A stretch of 64,000 nt of DNA from contig JBCAMK010000013.1 in the NCBI GenBank assembly GCA_038503065.1, forward strand, positions 248,001 through 312,000, given 5' to 3'. The notes beneath the pieces were generated by a model that saw nothing but the letters and a program-made list of their open reading frames with translations, was not told the origin of the DNA and searched no databases. The translations under genes and the position numbers were made by a program. This DNA is from Paragyromitra xinjiangensis. Taxonomy: Eukaryota > Ascomycota > Pezizomycetes > Pezizales > Discinaceae. Of this stretch, positions 1-12,805 are shown piece by piece (positions within the stretch are counted from its first letter, which is position 1; every line of letters starts with the position of its first letter).

Positions 1-1
1 C

Positions 2-421
2 ATGAGATTATTCTACCGGGTGTGGCTCATGAGTTTTAAGTTTGAGCATGAGAGTATCGCTAGTTTGTCGCGTTATGCGCCGCTTTCGAAAACGGAGTAT
101 GCAGATATTCAGCTTGCTGGACGTCTTATGTATAAGAACGTAAACTCTAAGGACTTTGGATGTGCTTCGAGCCGGTCGTGGAAGCCGTTTGAGAATATTG
201 GACGGAGTGGGTTCTTTGCGTTTTCTAGTCCGTGGTTGGCGTTGGCGCCGGGGATTGAGAAGAATCCAATGCTGTTTATGAAGATTGCGTCTAGGTTCAT
301 GAAAGCTTCGGAGTGTGGGCGCTGGGCGAGCTATTCGCAGACTGTGAAGTGTGTGAGGGGGTATCCAGGGAAAGAGTTTGAAGAGTTGGTGGAAGGTTGG
401 AAGGTTGGTGATGAGGAGTAG
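2..421 (+). CDS. 3' part of an unidentified protein (truncated by window edge)
   Basis: An open frame runs from the window edge to a TAG at 419-421, giving 139 residues, with a methionine at residue 1 that need not be the real start. The translation has an ordinary globular composition (for example SRSWKPFENIGRSGFFAF and ASECGRWASYSQTVKC), with no low complexity, no membrane segment and no motif I recognise. It is most likely the C-terminal part of a gene that begins upstream of the window. The alternative is a spurious open frame; GC-rich third positions and the absence of a better frame favour coding, weakly. Confidence 0.4.
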   Translation: MRLFYRVWLMSFKFEHESIASLSRYAPLSKTEYADIQLAGRLMYKNVNSKDFGCASSRSWKPFENIGRSGFFAFSSPWLALAPGIEKNPMLFMKIASRFMKASECGRWASYSQTVKCVRGYPGKEFEELVEGWKVGDEE

Positions 422-1624
422 TGGGTGGTTGGGGCTAAAAAGTTGTGTGGCGAATGTGTTTCTTTGGTGGTTAGCGGTTTGTCTTGGGCTAAAGTTATGA
501 TTGTTTGGTGTTCGCCTTTAGGGGATGTTTTTCTTTTGTTCTTAGATGTGTTTTTGCGAATCTTATCATCGAATTCATGGGGTTTTATGAGGGATAAACC
601 CTGGTGACACGAGTCATGGAAAATCACTCGCCGTTGTTGAGCCTTCCTATTCACTTCCCAAGCATGAAGTATCGTCTTGTGGTAATCTTAAACGGTCCTG
701 GTGAACGTCCAAATGTTCTATTTGGTTACGAAATTAGTCAGATCCTTGTTTCCCGATCCGGGACGGAGTCTTCGATCGTTGGGACATCGATTTGAACTGT
801 GTTAAGTTATGACAACTCAGTTTTTAGCGTAAACGAATTCTTAATTACTCTTCCTCCCGTTATCGAAGCTTAATAAGGTATACCTAACCCAGAGAAATCT
901 TGCGATCGTGAATATTCATTCGTAATTGCTAGGAAAGTAAGCTGCTCACCTGACCAAAGACCTCCCGTTAGAGCGTGAGAAGGGGTAAAGCTATGGTGGG
1001 TTTCCAGCTCACACCAGCTTGATCAGGTTCCGTGGAAACAGCGGCCTGGTCCGAGGTAAAGCGGAGGTCAGACGAAAACAATGGCATTGTGTCGCTAGAT
1101 ACATAAAGCACATGAGGCTACAAATCGGACAGCATCGGCTTACTAACTAGATTGGGCGCATGCATCCATAGCGCGAAACAGAGTTGCTGGGCGTGGTTTC
1201 TTCTGCTTTCCCTCTGCCCCATCAACAGAGTCTCTCTTTTCTTCCCTTCCGCCTCGCTCGATCCCATCCTCAAGAACAGCTGCTGCAGCACGCCAGTCGC
1301 TAGACGTCATCTCTCGCAGCCAGCAAGTCAGCCAGTCGCGCTTTCTCTTTTTCTGTGTCTGTCTGCTGCTCTGTTTTTTTTGTTTGCCCGGTCGTTACAT
1401 TATTACTATTACATAGGACGTCAACGCGAAAGGGGATTCCCGTGTCTGTCGTATTTCATCGTAACAGAGTGCGCACCGGCGCACGTCGGGCTTTCCTTGC
1501 GTGTCGACTGTTAGTACGAAGGTTGATCGTCTCCGAGCCTCATCCCAACGAGTGTCGCGAGTCAGCGCGGTATTGACTTTCTCCGTTCTATAGACGTTAG
1601 GATAACAATCACTCGTCGCCCATC
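422..1624. other. intergenic: 3' flank of the edge gene and SIN3 promoter/leader
   Basis: No supported gene. The last 450 bases are rich in C and T (about 1200-1400), as is common in fungal promoters, and then run into the SIN3 start codon. A short complementary pair (GACCTCC near 969, GGAGGTC near 1063) is too short to call a structured RNA. Short open frames at 1152-1576 look like leader sequence rather than genes. Confidence 0.5.
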
Positions 1625-2385
1625 ATGTCATCTGGCAAAGATAGCTGGCCCCCTCCCCCTCCAGAGCAGCAGCAGCAGCAGACGCCGCAACAGCAGCAGC
1701 AACAGCAGCAGTCATCTGGGGGACCTCCTCCATCTTCCCAGCAACAGCCCCATAGGCCCCCTCATCCATACACGTGAGTGTGCTCTTTCTCTATCTCTGA
1801 CACTCCCTCCTCCTTCCCCTCTCCCTTTCTCTCCGGAGTCAAACGGGATAAGCCGTTAGCGTGCTTGACTGACGCGCTGGATTGTAAAAGTGGTCCCGGA
1901 CAACCACAGCCTCCTGTTCTACCGCCGCCTTCCATGCCCTCGGGTGGGCGTAAGTGCTCTCTCCCATTGAATGTGATTGTGTCAAGGCGATGTTCTGATC
2001 CGTGCTGGGATGCCGTGTAGCGAGCTTCTTTAACTCGACGGCGCATCCTCTGTCCCTCCCCACACTGTCAGCCGGCTCCCATCCGTCATACTCCCTCCCG
2101 GCAATGCAACCGGTCCCTACAGGTCCTTCACTGCCTGGAAGCAACGCAGGCCCTCAGCAACAGCGAGAACCCCAACAACCTCCCCCAGGCCCTCCATCTC
2201 TCTCACAGCCTCAGCAGCCATCACAGCAGCAGCAGCAACAGCAGGGCCCACCTCCACAGCTTCAACGTCCTGGTCCCCCATCTAACAGTCCTGGACAGGC
2301 TCCACTGGGGATGCAGACATCAGCTTCGCCACCTCTCGTGAACCAGATGCCTCTCTTGAATTCATCCCAGGGACCTCATTCAAGC

Positions 2386-2424
<39 letters not shown>

Positions 2425-5400
2425 GGGCTTGGTGGACCTGGTGGACCTGGAGCACATTCGCTGTCAAGTATCTCCAATCCCCAATCACAGCAGCAACAGA
2501 GCTCTCAACCCCAGCAAAATGCCCAGTCTCAACAGCATCAACCGGGTATGAATTCAGTTAGTCAAGCCCAGAGCCAGGGTCAGCACGCAGCGGTGTCTCA
2601 GATGCCCCCATCCGCAGCCGGACCCGGTAGTGGGCCCGGGGGCCCCATTCTAAATGTAGGAGGCCCCCTACCAGTAGTTCTTACTCCCCCCGTTCCCTTC
2701 GCTTCCCCCCCTTTTGGTTCTACGTCCGTTACGGCGCACGATGTAGACCGCCGTAGGATGTCGTCTTCTTTTGCTTTGCAGGGTGCTCATGGTCAGTTGA
2801 ATGTGAAGGATGCTCTGTCGTATCTTGATCAGGTCAAGTTCCAATTTCAGGATCAACCTGATGTGTATAACAAATTCTTGGACATCATGAAGGACTTCAA
2901 GAGCCAGGCGTATGTAGTCCCAAACTCTTCTCTTTTTCCTTTTCTACTAGTCGAGAAAAGAACAAAATGGTAATTGAAACGTTGGTGATGTTGACGAAGT
3001 TGGGCCTCCAGAATCGATACCCCCGGCGTCATCGATCGTGTTTCCACCTTGTTTAGCGGTCACCCGAGCCTTATCCAAGGGTTCAACACTTTTCTACCGC
3101 CAGGGTACCGCATTGAGTGTTCTCAAGATCCCAGGGACACTAAAATTACCGTTACAACACCATCTGGGATTCACCATGCTTCTTCTGCTGGTGAAGTCTC
3201 GATTGGTGGTGGTAGCGGGATGTCTTTAACTAGTGCTAGCCTTAGCGCTGCTGGCGGCCCTGGACAGCCTGCTCATTCAAGGTTTTATGAAGTGCAAGGT
3301 AGTAGGTGGGGTGGTGTCGATGGCATGTATACTCCTTACGGTGCTAGCGGAGGTCCTGGGGGTTCTGGGAATCCTGCAACACCTCAGCAACAACAGTCGC
3401 ATCCAGGGCAGCAACAATCGCATCCACAGTCGCAGCCAGAGCCGTTGTCAGCGGACGCATTACATCAACAGCGGTTAGCGCAGGCCCATGCTCAGGAACA
3501 ATTACGACAGCGACAGATTCATGCTAGTGTCACTCAGTTGCAGTCAGCTGCAGCCCAGACTAACGGGGCCACCAAGGTTCCTCCCGGATTGGTGGTTCCT
3601 CAGGGCCCTGGAACACCTTCTGGAGTTGTCGGTGATGCTAAAGCAGGTAAGGGACCTGTGGAATTCAATCATGCAATCAGTTATGTCAACAAGATAAAGG
3701 TGAGTTTTCCTCCCTTGATATTAATCACTTGCCGTCTACCGTGACACAAGACTTATGGCTCTGTAGAACCGATTTGCACAACAGCCAGAAATTTATAAGC
3801 AATTTCTGGAAATTCTGCAGACATACCAGCGGGAATCAAAGCCGATCCAAGATGTCTATTCGCAAGTAACAGAACTCTTTAAGACTGCGCAAGACCTCCT
3901 GGAAGACTTCAAACAATTCCTTCCCGAATCTGCTGCCCAAGCTCGCGCAGCAGCAGCAGCAAAGGCGGCGGCGGATGAGGCTGCGCTGTACCCAAATTCT
4001 GGCTTGGGGCCTCCAGGGTCGGGACCGGCGGGAGCTCAGACAAGGTTGCCACCTGTCGGAAATTTTGCGCCGCCGCCGAGCGTTGGGAAGGAGGCTAAGG
4101 GAAAGAAGAGGCCTGGGCTTGCAGCGCAGCAGGAGCAGAAAGCTGATGCTGCTGCAGCTGCCGGGAATGTCCAAGGAGGGAGGGGGGGGCCTAAGGTAGG
4201 TTTATCACATCTCACATTCCGGTTTTTTTGGTTTTTGTGCGGTGCTGTTGTCTAAGCCCTTGGTACCTGCATTCACTCGTCTACTGCGAAAGAGCCCCAA
4301 ATGACCAATAAGCCACAATTTGCTGTGGATTTAACTGTTCTGCTTTCCTCTGGGGTTTGAAGTTGATATTGCTTTGATTCCTTCTATTTTTCATTAGAGG
4401 GTTTAAGATTTCGAGCGTATTTAGTTGCTGACAAATTTCTATTTCCTAGAGGCACAAAACTGGCATCAACAAGCCTTCGGTAGCCGAGCAGTTAGCAGCC
4501 GTGTCGCCGACCCTAATCCCATTCCAGCCTGAACCATTCGGGCCACCACCACAGCCAATGGCATCAACCGAAGAGTTGGCGTTTTTCGATCGTGTCAAGA
4601 AATTCATCGGGAACAAGCAAACTTATAATGAGTTCTTGAAACTACTGAACCTATTTTCACAGGATCTGATCGGCAAAGACATGCTGGTTGATAAAGTTGC
4701 GAACTTCATTGGTGGTAACAAAGAACTGATGGATTGGTTCAAGAGATTTGTGAGTTGGGAGGGCAAGGATGAAGTAATCGATAATGTTCCACGATCCCTG
4801 AACAAAGTTAGACTGAGTGTTTGCCGCGGTCTAGGACCGAGTTATCGGCTGTTGCCTAAACTGGTATGCTATATAATCTTCCCGATTTTGGCTGACGTTG
4901 AAAATGAGGTTAATAAGGAGTTCTGTTACTAGGAGGCACAGAAACCTTGTAGTGGGCGTGATGAAATGTGCTGGGAGGTTCTTAACGACCAGTGGGCTTC
5001 ACATCCTACCTGGGCATCTGAAGATTCTGGGTTTGTAGCACACAAAAAGAACCAGTACGAAGATATATTACACCGTATCGAGGAAGAGCGTCACGATTAC
5101 GACTTCAACATCGAGGCCAACCTTAGGACCATCCAACTCCTAGAACCAATTGCACAAAGAATTGCAGGGATGACACCAGAGGAGAAAGCAAACTATAAAC
5201 TGCAGCCTGGCCTTGGCGGTCAGAGCAAGACGATTTACCAGCGGATAATTAAAAAGGTTTACGACAAGGAGAAGGGTTTGGAAGTAATCGAGATGCTGCA
5301 CAACAACCCTGTCGCGACCGTTCCGATCGTACTGAAAAGGCTGAAGTCAAAAGACGAGGAATGGAAGGCAGCTCAGCGTGAATGGCAGAAAGTTTGGCGG

Positions 5401-7311
5401 GATCAGACTGCGAGGGTATTCTGGAAGAGTTTGGATCACCAGGGTATCACCGTCAAGGGTAATGATAAAAAACAGTTTGCTATCAAATCCTTGGTAAACG
5501 AGATCCAAGCCAAGCATAGAGAGCAGATTAACAAGCGGGTTAACGCAACAACACCCACACCTGAATTTCAGTTTCAGTACTCGTTTGCAGACTTTGGTAT
5601 TATTCTGGATGCTAGTCGATTACTGGCAGTCTCGTTGGAGCACAACAACATTTTCAGCCTGAACGATCGCGAGAAGATTGATGGGTTCATCAAGTCGTTT
5701 ATCCCTTTGTTTTTCGGTATGAATTCTAGAGATGTTGAAGATACTGTCAACAGCATCGCTCGGAAGACACCGGATGATGATCCGGATGAAGCTCATTCTC
5801 CTGCTGCTGGCGAGGGTACTTCGACTAGGAGTGGACGCCGTGGGCAGAGACAGGATCAGGATCTGCTTCGGGATGTTCTGAAACGGGGGAAAAACGGGAA
5901 AAATTCAAGGAAAGACAAAGAGGGAAGTGTGGCTTCACGCGGAAGCAAGGAGTCTACTCCAGAGATCGGACCGGTAGATGCAGACGTTGAGATGAGCGTT
6001 GATGGACCTGTAGACCGCCCAATCAAAGAGGAAGGGAATTGGATTGCTAGGCCGCTGAAACACCTTCCCGACATGAAGCCTGGGACACCAACATCCCATG
6101 CCGACGAGCCAATGTTGCCGATTAAGAGGAACATCTACAGCCTTTATTGCAACACTACTATCTATGGGTTCTTCAGGACATTCCAGATCCTTTGCAGCCG
6201 CTTAGCCGATGTCAAAGCTTCTGAGGCAGATGTCAAGAAGGATATCGAGATCCGCAAGCACCATAAAGTAGCGAACGAGCTTAATATCGCTAATCAGCGA
6301 ATCGAGGACTTGTTTGCAGACACAGGCCCGAATGCGAACTACTACTCGCAGGTGCTCGATATGTGTGAGAAGTTCATCGAGGGGGATATCGACACAAATA
6401 CTTTCGAGGAGGGACTGCGATCAGTGTACGTGCAGCGAGGCTGGTCACTGTATACCATCGATAAGCTACTCCTTGCCATCTTGAAGTTTATCCAGACGAT
6501 CGTGCCAAATGATACCAAGGAGAAGAACCCAGAGAAGGAGAAGAATGCAGATATCATACTGAGATTCCAGAGGGACAGGGAGAGGAGGGAGTTTACAAAG
6601 GAAAAGGGCGAGTATCAAGAGTTGATTGCGTATAGACGCAGCGTTGAGTCGATGTTAGGGCCTGACGATCATGTTTACCGGATTGACTGGGTATGTTTCC
6701 TTTTTTTCTCTCGGCCTCTATCAATTGGCTGAGTGATGGCTGATGATTCTCTGAAATTGTAGCACGAAGATACGAAGGAGGCAACGATTCGATTTGTCCC
6801 TCGTAACGAAGTTACAGTTAACAACGACCTTGACAAAGATGAGCGCTGGACCTACTATATTCAAACCTATATGATGGTCTCCCCTACAGAAGGTATCCCG
6901 CTCGATAAATGCAAGAAAGTATTTCTACGTCGCAATCACCCGTCCGAAGAAGACCTTCCTGAGTCTACCGGGTCACCACGCGAAGTCGCTAGCAACGCGA
7001 TGGCAGATGGTGCGTGCAACGAGGAAAACATGGAGGTGAGGATTTGCGTCAACACGTATCGCCTTTTCTTTATGCAGAACACCGAGGATTTCATCGTGAG
7101 GACGAGGAAGGAGCGTATGGCGATGGGGCAGGAGCAATTGGAGCGAGTGCGGGATAAGAGGAAGAGGAAATGGAGAGAGAAGGTTTTGGGGGATACACCA
7201 TGGATGAAGCAAATGGAGAAGGAGGAAATTGAGGAGAAAAAGGCGGTGTGGGAAAGATTTTTGAAGGAGGGGAATCATGGTGTGAAGGATGTAGACATGG
7301 GGGGTGTTTAG
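1625..7311 (+). CDS. sin3: SIN3 transcriptional corepressor, 8 exons, complete
   Basis: Scaffold of the Rpd3/HDAC corepressor complex in the nucleus. Exons: 1625-1773, 1891-1949, 2021-2909, 3012-3699, 3767-4195, 4450-4863, 4933-6690, 6763-7311; they sum to 4935 nt, 1644 residues, with frame kept at every junction. A Pro/Gln-rich N-terminus with CAG/CAA runs precedes three paired amphipathic helix domains: PAH1 about 330-402 ([18 protein letters not shown]...[16 protein letters not shown]), PAH2 about 581-651 ([19 protein letters not shown]) and PAH3 about 777-841 ([18 protein letters not shown]). The histone-deacetylase interaction region follows from about 870 ([31 protein letters not shown]), and the conserved Sin3 C-terminal domain from about 1270 ([19 protein letters not shown]). 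Each PAH-proximal intron lies where fungal SIN3 proteins are continuous, which confirms the splicing. Length is normal for the family. Exon 2 is only 59 nt. The stretch 2656-2781 could be an alternative intron (see findings). Confidence 0.97.
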
Positions 7312-8011
7312 GTGGGGTGGGGGTTATCATTAATTGTTGGGTGGGGGAAGGGGTTGGGTTTAACAAATGGTGTGGTCTTTTTTTCTCATCACTCTCATCT
7401 TCTCTTCTCTTATATTACTGCTATCAAATTTCTACGGGTTCTTTTGTTCATTGTAACTTTTCTTCTGGATTTTTTTTTTGAGAAAGATGGAAATAGGGGT
7501 TGGGATTGGCGTGAGGCAGAGGCGAAGGGAATAAGTGACAGGACAAAATGTGTGCTATGCTAAGTACATGTTAAATTTTTGTGACGTCGCATACATGCGT
7601 ACCGTGCCGTGAATTTATGATTGTTGGGGAAGTTTGTAATTTAAAAAATGGGATGGTTTTTGTAGCGTTGTTACTGTTATTACAATTTTGGATCTAGGCC
7701 TTGGTTGATATGTTTTAAGCTCTACCTCTGAATTGTTCACTCGGAGTCTTAGTATGCTGGGGAATAAATGGGATGTATGTTGATCACAAACGTGTAGAAG
7801 CTTTCGGGTACATACTTCCTTACAAGATTTGTTTAGGTAAAAATGTTAGACTTCCTGCTCTACCAACCTCCCTATGGGGCCAAAGAACCCCACGGTAGCT
7901 CAAGGACTGCTCAGATGACTTGCTCTACCTAAGAACCTGGGAACTTCCCTACGATACCTCCCCACTCACTTTTTTTCCTTTCGTCAGTTGATGCCTGGGG
8001 GGCTTGTAGCC

Positions 8012-8023
8012 AACCCTAACCCT
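8012..8023. repeat. interstitial telomere-like motif
   Basis: AACCCTAACCCT, just under two copies of the CCCTAA telomeric hexamer found in most filamentous ascomycetes. Too short to imply a former chromosome end; could be chance. Confidence 0.35.
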
Positions 8024-10047
8024 GTGATATTTCCATCCAGAACCACTTAACTAGAGCTAAAGAAGCTTGTTAATAGCCTAGACTCCAAAGACGCTCACAA
8101 CTCTATATTCATTGTGTAGTTTTCCCTTAGTTGAATATTTTCAGACTTCGATTTCATAATTTGGTTCAGTGACAGTTTGAGAGCTCTCCTCCCTACACTT
8201 TTAAACCCCTCACACTTCCCCTAGCCTCCCCTAGACCTTCTTTGCTCTTCACACTCCCTTTTAGTCTCTGAGACCTCGATTGACCTCCGCTAACCCTGTC
8301 TGATTTATTCATCGCTTCTCCAAATAATTCTCTGCCTTTATCAACTTCTTAATATCCCTTACCACTCTTGGACCCGCAAGATCTCTTCAGGTCATCCTTA
8401 CCTTTCCCAAACACCCTCCTAGACTTCTCTGAGCTTCCCTCGACTAGCCAAACCTCCTTAAAATTATCTTCATGATGATATTAAGTTATTCTAGCAATAG
8501 CGAGCCTTTCATCGACCACAGAGGCTAACTGTGTCAACACAAGTTGCAGGGAGCTCCTATATTCATTGAGCTCGTTTACTGCAGCTATAAAAGATAACGG
8601 TGTAGAAGCCATGATCCTGAGTTTTTCGGGAGAGGATAGTTCTGTATTTCGCTGGAAGCTAACGTCTAGGGATGTAGGTGATTGATGTTGTTAGACTTCT
8701 TGATAATCCCTGCATATTTTTTTTTAATCTGGAGTTTTTGGTTTGAGGTATGTAATTGGATCTTAGATTTTCGGTTAGAAGTAGGTTGAGCTATTGTCTT
8801 CGGGGTGGTAGCTAACGGGAAAACAGACGTATCGATTTTGAGTATCGGCCTCATTTTATAAATTCTAGAAGGTAAGCTCTTTGGAGGCGTTATAAGGGGC
8901 TATATTGAATGAAACTGCGAAATAAGACGATGGAAGTAGATGGATATTGGAGCGGGGTATCATAGCAAGGGAAAATTTGAGTGGATTGGGGATGGAGATG
9001 GAGGTTGAAGTGGAGGAGAGGTTGGTGTTGTATAGGGCTGGAGTCAAGTGACTCTCCTCGAAAGCTTGCTAACCTTAAATCAGCCGCAAACTGGTTAGAT
9101 CCGATCATGTGGTCCTTTACGGCATCATAGATGTGCATAAATTGAATGTTAAATTTACTGGCTTTGCTAGAGGTAGCACAAGGCCTAAAGAGAGCTAATT
9201 TCCATCATGGGGATTTATAGATAAGAAAAACCCCGCTATCCCTCGCACACCTTATACTTATCCTGGACCCCTAATGCTACAAGCTACCATATAGTTCCTC
9301 TGTGCCAACAGACTAATTCTGAGCAGCTAAATTTCCGTTTGGCCCCTTGAACGACTGATCGTTGCGTCAATACACCAACGAAGTGATAACGAGCCCAGTA
9401 ACTACGGCCAAGGTAGCAACTCTGAACCAAACCAGCTACCACAGAAGGTGATGGAAGAGGGGCGCTTTAGGATGATACGACCTCGTTATCACAAACAGTG
9501 GAGGTGATTATATGCTTTCTAGCAGTGAATAGCATCCAAGACAATCGGCCAGAAATAGTTCAAGCTAGATCATGAAAAATAGCGATTTGCGAGTGAAGGG
9601 GATATATGGAGGCCAATTCTCAGATATCCCAGGGGGATTTATTGGTCTGGGTGATAATTAATTTTTCTATGTAAAGAGAGATGGCTTTTAGAAGATATTG
9701 CTCAGATGTCATCTCACGACTAGAACCGGTAGCCATCCCACGGACGAGATAAACTGAATTTCGACTGCATATCTCGCACTACCACATCAAAGAGAAGCAC
9801 TTTTGAGATAAGCTAGATAGATATTCGAGGTATTGCATCGACTTCCTTAGTAGAGAGTTTGTTGAGCTACGCACTCCGATTGGCCGCTTTGGGCGCAGTT
9901 AGCCTAAAGTTGAAAGGCAAGGCGAATTCAGTATGCAGAGATCCAGAGACAGTCCCACTTAAGAGGGCACGTTCCCGGGGTAGAGATTAACCTGCTCCAA
10001 GATATGCTTGCTTCTTGTCGATTTCGTTTTTCGCTGCGCCAGAGTAC

Positions 10048-10061
10048 CCCTAACCCTAACC
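10048..10061. repeat. interstitial telomere-like motif
   Basis: CCCCTAACCCTAACC context with two full CCCTAA units. Same caveat as the tract at 8012. Confidence 0.35.
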
Positions 10062-12539
10062 AAACCACCGAAAGAACCGATAGGAATTTAAAATCGCATC
10101 ATCAACTGCTTCCTTTCCATATCTAACTCTAAATACCAGCTTTTGCTAAGAGCCGGACTTAGAAGGGGTGGGGGTTATTTTCTATAGCCCAACAGTTAAT
10201 ATTTGGAGGGGTTGCCGTAATACGGAAGGCGCAAAACTTCGGTCATTGACTATTTGCTTTTTAGATATCTTGCTTATTTATTACCTCCCCACGACTGTTA
10301 ACTTCCCTTCCCTTCTTTTCCCGGGTTAGGTTATTACTCATAAGTTTCGATTGCGATTGAGTGCGTAGTGCCACCTGGATGGCTACCTACTCGCCAATAC
10401 GGTTTCTACCTGTCGGTTTGTCAGCTAAGGTGAGTTTCTTTTGCTTCTATGTTGGTTGGAGATGCTAGCGGGCTGCACATGAGGTGTTTTTTTCTCAATT
10501 ATATAGTCTGAGGTATTTGCGATACCTGACTGCGTATGTTTTAGCTACCAGACACGGGTATCATTTCTGAAAGCTGTAGTGGCGGTATAGACATATAGGT
10601 ATTTGCGTAGCTGGAGATGTTAGGTCCGAAAACCAACATTAGCGATGATCCAGGATGCTGGTGTTTGAAAAAATTTCTCCCCTTAGTGCAAGGGCTAGGT
10701 TTTGAGTGGATGGCATATGCTGGCGGATGGTTCCGTAGGGCTGGAGATTCAGACTCGGTTTGCCTATCGAGAGGTATAAGTATAGCGGTATGGGATTATA
10801 CCTACTTCAGATGATCATCAACATTGGTTGATGCTGGTGACAGTATGCAGGATATCACTGCCGGGTGATGGGTATGGAATATCGGATGGCCATGTGGATC
10901 GAAGGAGGGGTATGTTGGAAGAGGGGTCGGGAGATGGAGATGAGCTTCGATGGAGCTTCGACGGTATTGGTAGGTGGCTCGTGACCTTCTTTGTTCGTAG
11001 ACAAGCTGAAGCGGAACCCTGCTGCCAGGTTCTGGTCTGGGCTAGGCAATAGCCGCTGAGGGGTTTTTATCGTAATGATAACAATGGTAACGGTAGTGAT
11101 GAGGAGAAAGAGATGGATGTGGGGGAGGCAGGGTCTGGAACTTGGGTGAATGTTTAATGTAAAGAGGCCCTTGGGTGGGTTTAGGCAGAAAAAATTGCTG
11201 ATATCAGAGTCGTCGGGAACTGGCAGACGTGGACGCGTGGGCATTAGACATCGTTTGGTCCGAGGGTATTGTAGAGCAGCGAGTAACTAAGCTAGGATCT
11301 GTAGAAGAGTTAGGATGAAGCTTGTTATGGCCGAAATATCACGGTGGCAGGGGTCTTCGTTGTTGGTGTTTCCTAGTGAAGATCACCTGCCGGTAGGTAT
11401 TAAGATGTCGACATTAGGACGAGCGTATCTCAGTTCGACTTTGAATATATTGATAGAAGGCTTGGACCTTCTCGTAATGTTACCAACGATGTATAAGAGA
11501 ACATGGCTTCGGGAGCTTGCGGACGTGGGGGGAATCATGGAATTTCAATTATTTCCCGTTGCCGAGAAGCTTAGTTACAGTAAAGGAAGCACGGTCATGT
11601 TATCGGTGTTTGCTCATCTGTGCTCCCGTCAGGCATTCGCCAATCGAATCACTGACTACCCACATGTAGTAAGCAGAGTTTCTCCCCGCCCGCCCTGCCC
11701 CCGCGCGGCGATATCTAACTTCTTCGGGGACTCGAATCTGGGCCTGCGGGTCGCCATTTGGACGTGAGGTAGCCGAGGCCTAGTCATGGCCAAGAAATGA
11801 TTCGGAAAGCCAGTTGTTTTGACCTTATTTATCCTCAAGTCTGACTCTGAGCCTTTTACCTGTTAGGTATTCTAGTCCCACGTCCTGGTTCCCGACCCCT
11901 CCTTCCTAATATTCTCGAACCCTTACCCGCTTCTCTGCCCCACTTTGGTGCTTGCAGTGCACATCTACTATTGTTTGGGGAACGAGGGCCACGTCGCGCT
12001 TGCTGGTTCCTGTTTTTTTCCTTCTGCTTTTCTGAGACCTGTCGTTTCTTTTCGGGATCCTTCCTTTGTTTCTCCGGACGGCCCGTTTGTTGTATTCTTT
12101 ACTTTTTTTGCTCTCTTTCCTTTCGTTTGTCTCAGCTTAACTGTGGTTTGGGTAGCTTGCATACATGTATGGTAGAGCAGTTGAGAATAACATGTAGCTA
12201 TTTTCTTATTCTTACATGAAAATTCAGCTCGTTTCATCAATTGAGCCTCCCCTCGCCCTCTCGATCGGAATTCCAGGGTGTAAGGTAAGGCCGCAAAGAC
12301 TTAACGTAACGAAAAACGACATGTACCTACGACCACACCACATTACTCTGCGACTTGACCTATCCAGCTCATCATACATCCTCGGCCTTGATTCACCACA
12401 TTTGCCCTGCAGACTCCCATCTGTAGCAGAGCGAGCCAACGAGCCAGAGCAGATTTCCCCCGCTCACCGGTAACCTGCACTGGTATAGCTCGAGAGAGAG
12501 AGTCAAGACATACCCCACTACCTCCACCAAAATACATAC

Positions 12540-12582
12540 GATACTCTACATATCGTTACCACACGCATACATGTAGAGTATC
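12540..12582. repeat. perfect 12-bp hairpin in WD40 gene leader
   Basis: GATACTCTACAT at 12540-12551 and its exact complement ATGTAGAGTATC at 12571-12582, separated by 19 nt. It lies about 580 nt upstream of the WD40 start codon, so it may sit in the promoter or the transcribed leader. The surrounding sequence is rich in ACATAC repeats. Confidence 0.6.
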
Positions 12583-12727
12583 TATAGAATCCTCCATCCA
12601 GACATACCCACATACATACACGCACATACATAACCCTACATCAATCATCCCTGGTCGTACATACTTTATTTTACATACAGCGTTGGGCTTTCGTCCTACC
12701 AACGGCAAGAAGCTCCTGCTTTGTCGC

Positions 12728-12805
12728 ATGTCTTTCAGGGCCAGCAACCCGCCAAATCTAAATACATGCGAAAATAGCAGCAGCAGCAGCAAACGCGATA
12801 GCTAA
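12728..12805 (+). other. possible uORF upstream of the WD40 gene
   Basis: ATG at 12728 opens a 25-codon frame (serine-rich: CAG/AGC run) ending in TAA at 12803-12805. It is in the same frame as the downstream coding region, and no other stop occurs between that TAA and the main ATG at 13166. If transcribed, it could damp translation of the main frame. Confidence 0.3.

Larger units (their letters stand above)
7312..12535. other. long intergenic region, no supported gene
   Basis: About 5.2 kb without a convincing reading frame on either strand; the few frames above 60 codons lack domain signatures. It contains two short interstitial telomere-like tracts (8012-8023 and 10048-10061). At 10379-10431 a CT-rich promoter-like stretch is followed by an ATG and 17 codons ending in a strong GTGAGT donor, but no second exon can be joined convincingly. 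From about 11850 the CT-rich sequence probably belongs to the promoter of the WD40 gene downstream. Confidence 0.5.

Noticed and set aside
960..1080. Possible structured RNA upstream of SIN3
   Set aside because: Only a 7-bp stem can be formed by eye and no tRNA, 5S or snRNA consensus box is present.
2282..2856. Minus-strand frames inside SIN3 exon 3
   Set aside because: They are complements of Gln/Pro-rich codons; SIN3 on the plus strand is certain.
11315..11767. 150-codon plus-strand frame upstream of the WD40 gene
   Set aside because: No domain, no codon bias, no splice partner; part of it reads into the GC-rich promoter-like stretch near 11690.
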